Shown piece after piece: positions 11,721 to 19,599 of a stretch of 64,000 bases of DNA (the stretch's first letter is position 1; each line of letters starts with the position of its first letter). Position numbers and translations under genes: made by a program. Source of the stretch: Planococcus beigongshangi (lineage in GTDB: Bacteria > Bacillota > Bacilli > Bacillales_A > Planococcaceae); NCBI RefSeq assembly GCF_016820495.1, contig NZ_JADHDU010000005.1, positions 62,001 to 126,000 of the forward strand, given 5' to 3'. The notes under the pieces are model-generated. The model worked only from the letters and a program-made list of their open reading frames with translations, did no database searches and was not told where the DNA came from.

Positions 11721-12471
11721 AGCGTATTGTCTGGATCTGGACGGAACAGTGTTCAGAGGCAGCGAATTGATCCCTGAAGCTGCTGATTTCATCAAGAGAC
11801 TTCAAGGCAAAGGCATTGAACCTTTTTATGTGACCAATAATGCCTCCATGACGGCCATACAGTTTAAGGAAAAACTGAAGGCTTTCGGAATAGCTGCATC
11901 AGACGGCAGGATCATGGCTTCTTCTATAGCGGCAGCAAAATACATCAAACGCTGGTATCCGGGAAAGACGGTTTTCATGATCGGTTCCGAAGGCGTGGAA
12001 CAGGCTTTGCATGATGAAGGAATCGAGAGAGTCAGTGAAAATGCAGATGTGGTAGTGATGGGGATCGACCGCAATATCAATTTCGAGAAACTGGCGACAG
12101 CTTGTCTGGAAGTCAGAAAAGGCGCAGCTTTCTTGTCGACAAACGGCGACTTGGCTTTTCCTTCGGAGAGAGGCCTCATACCCGGCAACGGGGCATTTAC
12201 AAAAGTGGTGTCTGAATCGACTGGCATAGAGCCGGTGTTTATCGGCAAACCGGAAGGGCATATGCTGGAAGCGATCCAATATGAATTTGGCTTTGGATTA
12301 GAGGATATGGTGATGATCGGCGATAATTACGATACGGATATTCTGGCCGGTATCCGCTTTGGCATTGATACGGTCCATGTAAATACGGGAGTGACGCCGA
12401 CAGAAGAAGTGGCTTCAAAAGACATCCAGCCCACCCATGCGATTGAAAACCTCAGTTTTTGGGAATTATAA
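11707..12471 (+). CDS. yutF: YutF, HAD-IIA sugar phosphatase (NagD-like)
   Basis: This 254-residue HAD phosphatase has motif I CLDLDGTVF near residue 8, motif II FYVTNNAS, a conserved K in FIGKPEG and the final MIGDNYDTDI acidic motif. The layout is that of class IIA HADs (AraL/NagD/YutF), which hydrolyse small phosphorylated metabolites. It begins within yutE, so the pair is translationally coupled. The physiological substrate is not determinable. Confidence 0.92.
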   Translation: MKAYKAYCLDLDGTVFRGSELIPEAADFIKRLQGKGIEPFYVTNNASMTAIQFKEKLKAFGIAASDGRIMASSIAAAKYIKRWYPGKTVFMIGSEGVEQALHDEGIERVSENADVVVMGIDRNINFEKLATACLEVRKGAAFLSTNGDLAFPSERGLIPGNGAFTKVVSESTGIEPVFIGKPEGHMLEAIQYEFGFGLEDMVMIGDNYDTDILAGIRFGIDTVHVNTGVTPTEEVASKDIQPTHAIENLSFWEL

Positions 12472-12472
12472 A

Positions 12473-12493
12473 AAGCCATCAAAAAGATGGCTC
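12473..12493 (-). terminator. Terminator between convergent yutF and yuzB
   Basis: AGCCATC (12474-12480), a 5-base loop and GATGGCT (12486-12492) form a hairpin. On the minus strand it is followed by a T-run, so it mainly ends yuzB transcription, although it can also serve yutF. It overlaps the yuzB stop codon. Confidence 0.8.
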
Positions 12494-12728
12494 AGAATAA
12501 CGGATTTTCTTCTATAAACTCATACACCTTGCGTGTCAGTTCTTCAGGGGTGTCCGCTTCCACGATTTCCCCATTGACCAGGGCAAAAAGTGTTTGGGAG
12601 CACAATGTGCAATAACTTAAACAGCCATATTCCAATACATCCAGATTCGGGTCCCGTTCCAGTTTTTCAAACGATTCCTGAGCTCCATTTACGATATTGC
12701 TGACGCAAAATTCAACAATTGGATTCAT
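12492..12728 (-). CDS. yuzB: YuzB family protein (DUF1450)
   Basis: The 78-residue protein begins MNPIVEFCVSNIVNGAQ and contains YGCLSYCTLC, the cysteine cluster of the YuzB/DUF1450 family. The family is related to thin-type (thioredoxin-like ferredoxin) folds and may bind metal or a cluster; the function is unknown. ATG 12728 is favoured over GTG 12737 because GAGGTG is spaced correctly. It is divergent from yutJ. Confidence 0.88.
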   Translation of the reverse strand: MNPIVEFCVSNIVNGAQESFEKLERDPNLDVLEYGCLSYCTLCSQTLFALVNGEIVEADTPEELTRKVYEFIEENPLF

Positions 12729-12924
12729 TAAGGTCACCTCGCTACTTGGAAATCCTACCTTTTTTCAGTGTCAAAGTCAATTATTTGGCTCTCTTCCTGG
12801 GTATCGGAATCCTGGGGCGGGGCTCTTCGGTAATAAGCCGATTCAGCCCTGTGTGTATGGGGGATTGTTCCATTAATCCATCTTAGGCCAACCAGGACTA
12901 AGCGGGCAACGCCGCATTTCCATA

Positions 12925-12953
12925 TTGTGAAACTTATCACAATCCGATATACT
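12925..12953 (+). promoter_or_regulatory. yutJ promoter with Rex-like operator
   Basis: TTGTGA (12925-12930) and TATACT (12948-12953) form a 17-bp-spaced sigma-A promoter. The same bases belong to TTGTGAAACTTATCACAA (12925-12942), an 18-bp dyad. It differs at one position from the Rex consensus TTGTGAANNNNTTCACAA. Binding of the NADH-sensing repressor Rex here would occlude the promoter of an NADH dehydrogenase gene. Confidence 0.75.
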
Positions 12954-12998
12954 TTACATGGGATAGAAGCAGACAGATGATAGTTAAAGGAGATTTTT

Positions 12999-14066
12999 AT
13001 GCGAAAATTAGTCTTATTGGGCGGCGGTTACGGCAATATGAGGATATTGCTCCGTTTATTGCCTAACAGTTTACCTCAGGATGTTGAAATTACATTGATC
13101 GACCGAACTCCATTCCATAGTATGAAAACGGAATTCTATGCACTTGCAGCCGGTACCGAATCGGATCAGGATGTCAGAGTGGATTTTCCTGTGCATGAAC
13201 GCCTGAAAGTCGTTAATGGCGAAATTCTGGAAATTGGCTTGGAAGAAAAATGCATCTTCATGGATAACGGCCAGCGCATCGCATTCGATGAATTGGTGAT
13301 CGGCCTTGGCTGTGAGGATAAATACCATAACGTTCCGGGTGCTGATCAGTATACCTACAGCATCCAGACAATCGGACAATCACGTCAGACCTATCAGACT
13401 TTGCTCGGCTTGCCGTCAAATGCGGTGGTCGGCATCGTCGGAGCGGGGCTCAGCGGTATCGAACTTGCGAGTGAATTGCGTGAAAGCCGCGACGATCTGC
13501 AGATCAAGCTGTTTGACCGCAGCCCGCGTATTTTACGCGATTTTCCGGAACGTTTAAGTAATTTTGTGAAGAAGTGGTTCGACACGCATAATGTTGAAGT
13601 GGTTTCGAATTCCAATATCACTAAAGTGGAGCCGAGTCTTCTATATAATCACGAAGAAACGATTCCGGTCGATGCTGTAGTTTGGACAGCAGGCATCCAG
13701 CCTGTGAAACCGGTGCGCGACCTGGGTCTTGAAAGTGATTCGAGCGGACGGGTGGTCATCAATAAATACCACCAGCTTCCGGAATACACGAACGTCTATG
13801 TTGTTGGGGACTGCGCGGCTTTACCGATGGCGCCTTCTGCCCAGCTTGCCGAAGAACAGGCTGAACAGATCGTCAAAGTGTTGAAGATGAACTGGAAAGG
13901 TGAAGAATTGCCTGAAACGATGCCCGAGATCAAGCTGAAAGGCTTCCTCGGATCACTCGGTAAAAAGCAAGGCTTCGCTTATCTGGCAGACCGGACAGTG
14001 ACCGGACGAATTGCCCGCCTGATGAAATCCGGCGTGCTGTGGATGTATAAATGGCATAATGGTTAA
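12999..14066 (+). CDS. yutJ: YutJ, NADH dehydrogenase-like FAD oxidoreductase
   Basis: The 355-residue flavoprotein has an N-terminal FAD-binding LVLLGGGYGNMR motif, a mid-protein NAD-binding VGIVGAGLSGIELASEL, the VVWTAGIQP motif and the FAD-ribityl motif VYVVGDCAAL. This is the type II NADH dehydrogenase family. It ends LWMYKWHNG, and these last codons are the prophage attachment site. The final bases (AATGGTTAA) probably come from the phage, whereas the displaced host ending (AACGGGTGA) is at 55275-55283. AAGGAG precedes the ATG. Confidence 0.9.
   Translation: MRKLVLLGGGYGNMRILLRLLPNSLPQDVEITLIDRTPFHSMKTEFYALAAGTESDQDVRVDFPVHERLKVVNGEILEIGLEEKCIFMDNGQRIAFDELVIGLGCEDKYHNVPGADQYTYSIQTIGQSRQTYQTLLGLPSNAVVGIVGAGLSGIELASELRESRDDLQIKLFDRSPRILRDFPERLSNFVKKWFDTHNVEVVSNSNITKVEPSLLYNHEETIPVDAVVWTAGIQPVKPVRDLGLESDSSGRVVINKYHQLPEYTNVYVVGDCAALPMAPSAQLAEEQAEQIVKVLKMNWKGEELPETMPEIKLKGFLGSLGKKQGFAYLADRTVTGRIARLMKSGVLWMYKWHNG
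14049..14059. other. attL core of the prophage
   Basis: AAATGGCATAA is identical to 55266-55276. It lies in the last codons of yutJ, next to the integrase gene. Beyond the core the two ends differ only synonymously for two codons and the stop, so gene integrity is preserved. Confidence 0.88.
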
Positions 14067-14130
14067 AAACCGACAGAAACGTTGATATGACAGGGTTTAC
14101 GCGAGGAAAGAGGGAGGAATTTTACCCCAC

Positions 14131-14147
14131 TCGCACAGAACTCGCAC
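14131..14147. other. Probable integrase arm-type sites (left)
   Basis: TCGCACA-GAA-CTCGCAC forms a pair of direct repeats about 75 bp inside attL. A matching pair lies about 120 bp inside attR at 55129-55146 in the same orientation. Paired repeats flanking the core are typical arm-binding sites of tyrosine integrases. Confidence 0.6.
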
Positions 14148-14148
14148 A

Positions 14149-15342
14149 TTATTTCTCGAAAGTCATCTGATAGAGGTCGCCGAAGTGAGTATGCACTCGC
14201 TCGGTGGCCTCTTTTTTCTTTTTCTTCGTGACATGGGTGTAGATGTTTTTGGTGGTCTTGGAATCCTCATGACCGACCCGGTTCATGATGGTGTCGAGAT
14301 CCATTCCAGCAACGGTCGCCATCGTGATATAGGTGTGCCGGAGAATGTGCGGACCTTCAACCTTGGAGACGCCAGATTTCTTGCACAGCCGGATGGTCCG
14401 GTCATAGACAAAGCGGCTGGCGTACGGGTATCCGTTTTCGCGGCAGAAGACAAAGTTTTCATCGTGATAGTCCGTTATAGCCTTCCGGAACTTCAGCCGG
14501 ATTTTCGCCTGGCGGAGTCTGAGTCGTTTGAGCATGTTCAAAAGCTCATCATCCACATCAAAAGTCCGAATGGCCTTCCTTGTCTTCGGCGGCGTCAGTT
14601 CATATTCCCGCATGTTATGATTCGGCATGTCCATCGTCTTCGTGACCCGGATGGTTTTCTCCTCGAAACTTATGTCCGTCCACTTCAGGGCACAAACTTC
14701 GCCGACACGCATGCCAGTAAAGGCCATTAAATAAAACCACTCCATATCGTTCTCCAGACCTCGGGCAACCGATGCATGCAGAAATGCTTGCAGCTCGTCC
14801 TCTTCGAAATACTTCTCATTGATCTCGGTCTGCTCGATTTCCTCCACCGTCAACCTTCTTTTTGGAATTACAATTTCAGCCGCTGGGTTATCGCTCCGCA
14901 GCTTGTGCCGTATGGCGTGCTTAAAGATGAAGTTGGCTGTGACCTTCACACCGTCCAACAAGGACCGAGACAGGCCTCGTTTATCCAAATCCACCAGTAT
15001 GTTTTGCGTAACTCCGTGGGTGATCCGTCCGATGGCCACACCACCGATGTATTTGCAAAGCGTCCGGATGGAAGAGCGCCGGCTGCGGATCGTGCTGTTC
15101 TTCACGCCGGATACACTGTATATCTCATACCATTGCCAGGCGACTTCCTCAAATGCGATATTCATGCCGGCCTTGTTGTCGACACCGGATTCCAATTCCT
15201 TCATCGCATCTTTGACTCTCTGTTGGGCCACGTTCTTTTTCTCGGACTGTCGGCGAACCGGGTTGCGCTTATTCGTTACTGGATCCCGTGGACCTTCGGC
15301 GTAACATTCCCATTTACCGTTCTTTAATTTTCTGCATTTCAT
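14149..15342 (-). CDS. int: Phage tyrosine integrase
   Basis: The 397-residue integrase has an N-terminal arm-binding domain (MKCRKLKNGKWECYAEG), a core-binding SAM-like domain around residues 60-165 and a catalytic domain. Catalytic marks are TGMRVGEV (Arg), PHILRHTYI (His-x-x-Arg), VGHEDSKTT (His) and NIYTHV (Tyr). I start at ATG 15342, because GGAGG lies 10 bases upstream, rather than at a GTG three codons earlier. It is divergent from the lytic genes and ends next to attL. Confidence 0.95.
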   Translation of the reverse strand: MKCRKLKNGKWECYAEGPRDPVTNKRNPVRRQSEKKNVAQQRVKDAMKELESGVDNKAGMNIAFEEVAWQWYEIYSVSGVKNSTIRSRRSSIRTLCKYIGGVAIGRITHGVTQNILVDLDKRGLSRSLLDGVKVTANFIFKHAIRHKLRSDNPAAEIVIPKRRLTVEEIEQTEINEKYFEEDELQAFLHASVARGLENDMEWFYLMAFTGMRVGEVCALKWTDISFEEKTIRVTKTMDMPNHNMREYELTPPKTRKAIRTFDVDDELLNMLKRLRLRQAKIRLKFRKAITDYHDENFVFCRENGYPYASRFVYDRTIRLCKKSGVSKVEGPHILRHTYITMATVAGMDLDTIMNRVGHEDSKTTKNIYTHVTKKKKKEATERVHTHFGDLYQMTFEK

Positions 15343-15360
15343 GGCATACACTCCTCCGGT

Positions 15361-15894
15361 TCACCGTAGCATCCGGCGGATAGGTGTGCCGGTAATTTTT
15401 TTGTTGCGCTGACTTTCTGGCGGTAGGGTTTTAAAGTCCTCCAGTCCTCTGCGGTAAATTTGATTCTGCATGTAATGCTGCAGGCGCTTTTCTGCGAATT
15501 CCTGCCCAACATGAAACGTCTCCATGATCAGCCAGACGGCTTCTCGTTCGTGTGCCGGCAACTTCAAAGCCTGCAGTATGAAAGAGGGGACGCAGAACTG
15601 GTACATAAAATTATCCGCTTGCCATTCCTGAAGCTCGACAAACCATTTACCCATCTTTAATTGATTTCCGCTGTGCCGGAGGTAATGGCAGAGCTCATGG
15701 CCGAACATCATCCATTCTTCACTGATGGTACCTCTCTGGATAACGATTTCATTATCGAACCTAAACACTCTGTTACTGTATGTAACCTCAACGCCAAGCT
15801 TTTTCGCTATTTGTAGCATGTTCAAGTCTTCGGGTTTTGTGATGCCAATCGATTTATACAGTTCGCTTATGTAGTCCTCCAGGTGCGTGTACAA
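15361..15894 (-). CDS. ImmA/IrrE-type metallopeptidase
   Basis: This 177-residue protein carries the zinc-protease motif HELCH at residues 66-70 in MMFGHELCHYLRH. It belongs to the ImmA/IrrE family, which cleaves phage or ICE repressors to trigger induction. It starts at TTG 15894 behind a perfect AAAGGAGG site. It sits between the integrase and the repressor, the usual place for a repressor-cleaving peptidase. Confidence 0.88.
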   Translation of the reverse strand: MYTHLEDYISELYKSIGITKPEDLNMLQIAKKLGVEVTYSNRVFRFDNEIVIQRGTISEEWMMFGHELCHYLRHSGNQLKMGKWFVELQEWQADNFMYQFCVPSFILQALKLPAHEREAVWLIMETFHVGQEFAEKRLQHYMQNQIYRRGLEDFKTLPPESQRNKKITGTPIRRMLR

Positions 15895-15965
15895 GAATTG
15901 ACCTCCTTTTTTGGAACATATGTTCTGTTTATGGGTATAAATTTAGGCGCACGCTATAGGTGCAC

Positions 15966-16424
15966 CTAATTATTATTTTCAAGAACTCCTATGGAAATCG
16001 GCAATTCTTCATCAAGATATTTAGCGGAAATTTCCTTAACCTCTTCAGTAACTTGCGACAAATGTATCTCCATAAGCCCAAAATCTCCAGCTAAACCTTT
16101 TTCTACACCCAACTCAACACTCCATCCGATTTCGATGATTTCTTCTGCCAAGGGAGATGTTTCATGTTTTTCTTTAATTTCTGCAGTTGTGCTTTCGACT
16201 TTCGCCGTGGTTGCATGAAGCACGCTCTTTTGTTCAAAGGATCCGTCTTCTTCAAAGGTAGCTTCCACAAGTCTAAAAGTCATATCTTCAAGGTACTTCA
16301 ATGCATCTTCTTTAGACATTTCCTCTTGTGTTACAGCTGATTCAACTACCTGATCAGTTTCATTAGTACACGCTGTTAAAACCAACAATAAGAACATGTA
16401 AAATACGATAAATATCTTTCTCAT
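15966..16424 (-). CDS. Prophage lipoprotein, candidate superinfection exclusion
   Basis: The 152-residue protein starts MRKIFIVFYMFLLLVLTAC: a lysine-arginine n-region, a hydrophobic core and an LTAC lipobox. It is thus a lipoprotein attached to the outer membrane face. ATG 16424 has AAGGAGG at the right distance; the longer frame would begin inside the repressor gene. The mature part is acidic and helical, with no domain I recognise. Lipoproteins at this position (between repressor and integrase) block DNA entry of related phages in Streptococcus (Ltp of TP-J34). That role here is inferred from position only. Confidence 0.8.
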   Translation of the reverse strand: MRKIFIVFYMFLLLVLTACTNETDQVVESAVTQEEMSKEDALKYLEDMTFRLVEATFEEDGSFEQKSVLHATTAKVESTTAEIKEKHETSPLAEEIIEIGWSVELGVEKGLAGDFGLMEIHLSQVTEEVKEISAKYLDEELPISIGVLENNN

Positions 16425-16425
16425 C

Positions 16426-16800
16426 TCATTCCTCCTTTTTCTGACTCTTCTTAAACTTAATATAATCATATACTTCTTTCATATCCTCTGCAGATAAAGA
16501 TTCCATGTCCTTGAACATTAAATCAATGTCCGGAAATTCTGAAGCAATTTTAGAAATGAAATGAGACTTATCTGCTTGATCATCAACATTAGTTGCATTC
16601 GGTGTTTCTGTACGGCCTAGAAGATAATCGACACTCACTTCATAAAAGTCAGCTAGCCTCTGCAACGTTTCGTAATCGGGTTCACGTTGTCCCTGTTCGT
16701 ACATAGCGTATGTAGTTCTAGCCACTCCAATCCGTTTCGCTAAATCAGATTGAGTAATATTTCTACGGGTTCTTAAATTTTTCAGACGGTCGGATAGCAT
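16426..16800 (-). CDS. CI-like XRE repressor
   Basis: The 124-residue protein has an N-terminal HTH (LRTRRNITQSDLAKRIGVARTTYAMYEQGQREPDYETL) and the Bacillus-phage linker VSVDYLLGRTE. The C-terminus is short and acidic, with no peptidase domain, which fits control by the separate ImmA-like protease. It is divergent from the Cro-like gene, with operators between. The lipoprotein gene begins 2 bases after its stop. Confidence 0.9.
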   Translation of the reverse strand: MLSDRLKNLRTRRNITQSDLAKRIGVARTTYAMYEQGQREPDYETLQRLADFYEVSVDYLLGRTETPNATNVDDQADKSHFISKIASEFPDIDLMFKDMESLSAEDMKEVYDYIKFKKSQKKEE

Positions 16801-16830
16801 AGAATCCCTCCTAATTAGTTAAATTATACC

Positions 16831-16936
16831 TACACAAAGCGTGTAATGAAATTGTTTACGCAAAATGCGTAATTAATAGTTGACTTGTCACATAACGTGT
16901 AGTATTCTATGTATAAGAAGTACACGAAACGTGTAA
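16831..16936. promoter_or_regulatory. Lysis-lysogeny control region with four operators
   Basis: Four related dyads lie between the repressors: TACACAAAGCGTGTA (16831), TTACGCAAAATGCGTAA (16856), GTCACATAACGTGTA (16887) and TACACGAAACGTGTA (16921). The rightward promoter TTGACT (16880-16885)/TATTCT (16903-16908), spacer 17 bp, has the third dyad inside its spacer. The fourth lies just upstream of the Cro-like gene's ribosome site. Consensus half-site: TACACG. Confidence 0.82.
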
Positions 16937-16951
16937 TTAGGAGGTGTAAGA

Positions 16952-17179
16952 ATGAGAGAATGGTTGAAAACCAAGCGTTTAGAAGCTGGACTTACTCAAG
17001 AGGAAGCAGCTAAAAAAGCTGGCATCGCACGGACGACATACGCCATGATAGAACAAGGCGAGAGAGATCCAAGCGTTTCAGTAGCTGCTAAAATCGCCGG
17101 AGCACTAAAATTCAAGTGGACTATTTTTTTTGACAACAAAGTACACGAAACGCGTAACGAAAAGCGATCAGCAGTCTGA
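16952..17179 (+). CDS. Cro-like XRE regulator
   Basis: This 75-residue, single-domain HTH protein (KTKRLEAGLTQEEAAKKAGIARTTYAMIEQGERDPSV) opens the rightward operon. Its recognition helix region (GIARTTYAMIEQGERDP) closely resembles that of the divergent repressor (GVARTTYAMYEQGQREP), consistent with shared operators. An AGGAGGTG site precedes ATG 16952. Confidence 0.88.
   Translation: MREWLKTKRLEAGLTQEEAAKKAGIARTTYAMIEQGERDPSVSVAAKIAGALKFKWTIFFDNKVHETRNEKRSAV
17142..17157. promoter_or_regulatory. Fifth operator-like dyad inside the cro-like gene
   Basis: TACACGAAACGCGTAA repeats the operator consensus near the 3' end of the Cro-like gene. It could be a remote site allowing looping or a roadblock; function is inferred. 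Confidence 0.55.
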
Positions 17180-17311
17180 GAAAGGTGGCGAATAACCACC
17201 CGGCAAGCTCAACTAATGAGCTTCCATGACTCAGGAAGGAAATATTAAACAACTTAAAGTATCAGAATATTTCTTCATCTGTAAATTATTTAAAACTAAG
17301 GAGGAATTTTA

Positions 17312-18034
17312 ATGAATGAACTTATTCCAACTTCGCAAAGTGCCACTGGAGAAATTACATTAAGCGGTCGAGATCTTCATGAATTCTTAGAGGTAGGTAC
17401 TCGATACGATATTTGGTTTAACCGCATGACGGAATATGGTTTCGAAAAAGAAATTGATTTTGTTGAAGTCGTTCAAAAAAGAACAACATCACATGGCCGA
17501 GAACACGAAATGATGGACCACCAAATCAAACTCGACATGGCTAAAGAAATTGCCATGATCCAACGCTCTGAAAAAGGGAAAGAAGCGCGTCAGTATTTCC
17601 TGCAAATTGAAAAGCTCTGGAACAGTCCCGAAATGGTCATTAAAAGAGCAATGGACTTCCAGCAACAGAAAATCATTTCATTGGAAGCGAAAGTCAAAGC
17701 CGACGAAAAGAAAGTCTTCCTCGCAGAAGCCATTCAAGTCAGCGAGAACGCGGTGTTGATCAAGGACCTGGCAACCATCCTTTGTCAAAGGGGATTAGAT
17801 ATAGGTCAAAATCGATTGTTCGAGGTTTTAAGAGAGAAGGGTTACTTGCTTAGCAGCAATGCTTACTGGAATAAGCCTTCGCAGAAAGCAATGGAAATGA
17901 AGTTGTTTGAGGTTACGACCCGACTGCACACTTCCAGCGACGGCAGCACATATTTGAAGTACACGCCGAAAGTGACAGGCAAAGGCCAGTTTTACTTTAT
18001 CAACAAGTTGCTAACAGGAAGTAAGGCTATCTAG
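17312..18034 (+). CDS. AntA/AntB-KilAC phage antirepressor
   Basis: The 240-residue protein joins an AntA/AntB domain (SGRDLHEFLEVGTRYDIWFNRMTEYGFEKEIDFV; residues 18-90) to a C-terminal KilAC domain (KDLATILCQRGLDIGQNRLFEVLREKGYL..GQFYFINKLL). Such proteins counter the CI repressor or act as Rha/Ant-type early regulators. AAGGAGG precedes the ATG. Its position after cro is standard. Confidence 0.92.
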   Translation: MNELIPTSQSATGEITLSGRDLHEFLEVGTRYDIWFNRMTEYGFEKEIDFVEVVQKRTTSHGREHEMMDHQIKLDMAKEIAMIQRSEKGKEARQYFLQIEKLWNSPEMVIKRAMDFQQQKIISLEAKVKADEKKVFLAEAIQVSENAVLIKDLATILCQRGLDIGQNRLFEVLREKGYLLSSNAYWNKPSQKAMEMKLFEVTTRLHTSSDGSTYLKYTPKVTGKGQFYFINKLLTGSKAI

Positions 18035-18066
18035 GAGTTGAACAATAAAGAACAGGAGTGAAGAGG

Positions 18067-18234
18067 ATGAGGGAAGAAAATTGCAATGCTTGTCACAAAG
18101 AAATCGAAGTGACCGAAGATTATAAACCTGAATATTGTTGTAGTGGCTACGAATGTGGCTGTTATGGACTTCCTACAAATCCTGTATTTTGCGATGAATG
18201 TGAGAGGGAGCTAATTGGCGTTGCAGTAGAATAG
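18067..18234 (+). CDS. Small cysteine-rich early protein
   Basis: The 55-residue product starts MREENCNACHKEIEV and has eight or so cysteines in CxxC-like pairs (CNAC, CCSGYECGC, CDEC), suggesting a zinc-binding module. The start has GAAGAGG upstream. No family recognised. Confidence 0.65.
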   Translation: MREENCNACHKEIEVTEDYKPEYCCSGYECGCYGLPTNPVFCDECERELIGVAVE

Positions 18235-18260
18235 TCGAACCATAAATGGAGGTTATGAAA

Positions 18261-18410
18261 ATGGAATTTGAATTAACTAATAAAGAAAAGAAACTAATTG
18301 TTGAAGCTATTCAAGGGCATTTAAACAACCCCAAAGCCGACATATCTTATGAAAAACTTAGAGATATGAGTGATTTAAAGGAAAGAATTAGAGCATCAAT
18401 CAATGAGTAG
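18261..18410 (+). CDS. Small early phage protein
   Basis: A 49-residue charged, probably helical protein (MEFELTNKEKKLIVEAIQ). GGAGG at 18248-18252 is correctly spaced for ATG 18261 but too close for ATG 18255. Function unknown. Confidence 0.6.
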   Translation: MEFELTNKEKKLIVEAIQGHLNNPKADISYEKLRDMSDLKERIRASINE

Positions 18411-18471
18411 TACGCACATAAAACGAGAGAAAAAGGGCGTGAGGGACGCCCTCAGAGAGGAGTGAAAAACC

Positions 18472-18801
18472 GTGGACGAAAACATGCTTGTGACATTAAC
18501 CGTCGGAGAATTACGGAACGTCGTCAGCGAGGTTGTAAACAAAGAAGTGCAAAAAGCAATTGCGGAACAGCTGGAGCTGCAGGGGAGAATTGAACAGTTG
18601 CCGCCGATGCTGACGCGTGAGGAGTTCATGAAAGTTATGCGCGTCAGTTCGACAACCGCCACAAAGATTTTTGACCGACCCGATTTCAGAGTCTTTCGCC
18701 GAGGGAAGCTGCTGATTGAAACCGAGTTTCTGTTTGAATGGATCCGTAAAAACTCTGATTGGGTGGAGGAGAATACCCAATACTTCCGTTCCATAAGTTA
18801 A
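18472..18801 (+). CDS. DUF771-like DNA-binding protein
   Basis: The 109-residue protein starts at GTG behind GAGAGGAG. An N-terminal helical segment precedes a helix-turn-helix-like part: LTREEFMKVMRVSSTTATKIFDRPDFRVFRRGKLLIETEFLFEWIRKN. This resembles DUF771 and excisionase-type proteins of Gram-positive phages. It could be the excisionase missing elsewhere, but no direct evidence supports that. Confidence 0.7.
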   Translation: MDENMLVTLTVGELRNVVSEVVNKEVQKAIAEQLELQGRIEQLPPMLTREEFMKVMRVSSTTATKIFDRPDFRVFRRGKLLIETEFLFEWIRKNSDWVEENTQYFRSIS

Positions 18802-18889
18802 GTATAAAGCGTACATCCATAACGGATGGCAAAACCCAAGTAAACCCGCCGGTGAAACGGTACTAAAAATGGAGAAAGGATGAATTAAT

Positions 18890-19399
18890 GTGAAATCGAA
18901 TCTGAAACAAGTCATGAAGGAAATGAGAGAGGGGGAAACGCAGCAGCAAGTAGCGATGAATCTGAACGTGACCCGCGAATCTGTCTCCGCTTACGAAAAC
19001 GGGAGAGCTAAATTGCCGCCAGACATTGCACAGAAAATGATGGAGAAAAAGCAAAACCCGTGGTTTGCCATCGCCTTACGAAACGAATACACCAAAACCG
19101 GTCCGATCCGCTTGAATGGTCCGAACTTCGACGGTCATCGCTCGGCGATCCGTGAAAAGACTATCGAAGAAGTGAAGGAAGTCCTCGGCACCCTCGAAGA
19201 TTTCAGCTTCGCTAAACCGCTTCAGAACATATCGGACTGGGAACGACCGAAAGTGGATTTACTGGCCGAGCATATCGTTGAAGCCATCACCGCCCTTGAG
19301 CACACGTTGGCTGTGTTATGCGATGAAGCTGGGCTTAGCTATAACGAAGCCTGGAGCCGGCATTATTTAGAACTTAAATCGAAAGGATATGTCCAGTGA
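18890..19399 (+). CDS. XRE-family phage regulator
   Basis: This 169-residue protein begins at GTG 18890 behind AGAAAGGA. An N-terminal HTH (MREGETQQQVAMNLNVTRESVSAYENGRAKLP) is followed by a long C-terminal region, LRNEYTKTGPIRLNGPNFDGHRSAIREKTIEEV, without a domain I can name. It is a second rightward XRE protein in the early region. The next gene starts in its stop codon (TGATG). Confidence 0.8.
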   Translation: MKSNLKQVMKEMREGETQQQVAMNLNVTRESVSAYENGRAKLPPDIAQKMMEKKQNPWFAIALRNEYTKTGPIRLNGPNFDGHRSAIREKTIEEVKEVLGTLEDFSFAKPLQNISDWERPKVDLLAEHIVEAITALEHTLAVLCDEAGLSYNEAWSRHYLELKSKGYVQ

Positions 19400-19521
19400 T
19401 GATCGAATACGGCGAACCGCTTCACATTTATCTGTCCTGCTGCTTCATCATCTTCATCGGATTCTTGTTTTATCTCATGCTGCACAAACCGAAAAAAGCG
19501 CAAAAAAATAGACCGAACTGA
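19399..19521 (+). CDS. Small single-pass membrane protein
   Basis: The 40-residue product has one membrane helix (YLSCCFIIFIGFLFYLML) and a basic tail (HKPKKAQKNR). Its ATG overlaps the preceding stop, so it is probably coupled. No family recognised. Confidence 0.6.
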   Translation: MIEYGEPLHIYLSCCFIIFIGFLFYLMLHKPKKAQKNRPN

Positions 19522-19599
19522 GGTCCAGTCAGTCGGCCGAAAATCAAATATGTTAGCTAGTTCATTATACCACAAAAGAGAATTATATACCTGTTATTT

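Noticed and set aside
11262..12471. YutE-YutF as a HepT/MntA-like toxin-antitoxin pair
   Set aside because: The neighbour is a HAD phosphatase, not a nucleotidyltransferase, and the RNase motif is not evident in YutE. This is a conserved housekeeping arrangement.
12755..12940. 61-codon minus-strand frame upstream of yutJ
   Set aside because: It overlaps the yutJ promoter and Rex-like dyad, lacks a ribosome site and resembles no family.
14185..15327. Long plus-strand frames opposite the integrase gene
   Set aside because: They mirror the integrase coding strand. The integrase frame has full catalytic motifs and ribosome site; the opposite frames have neither.
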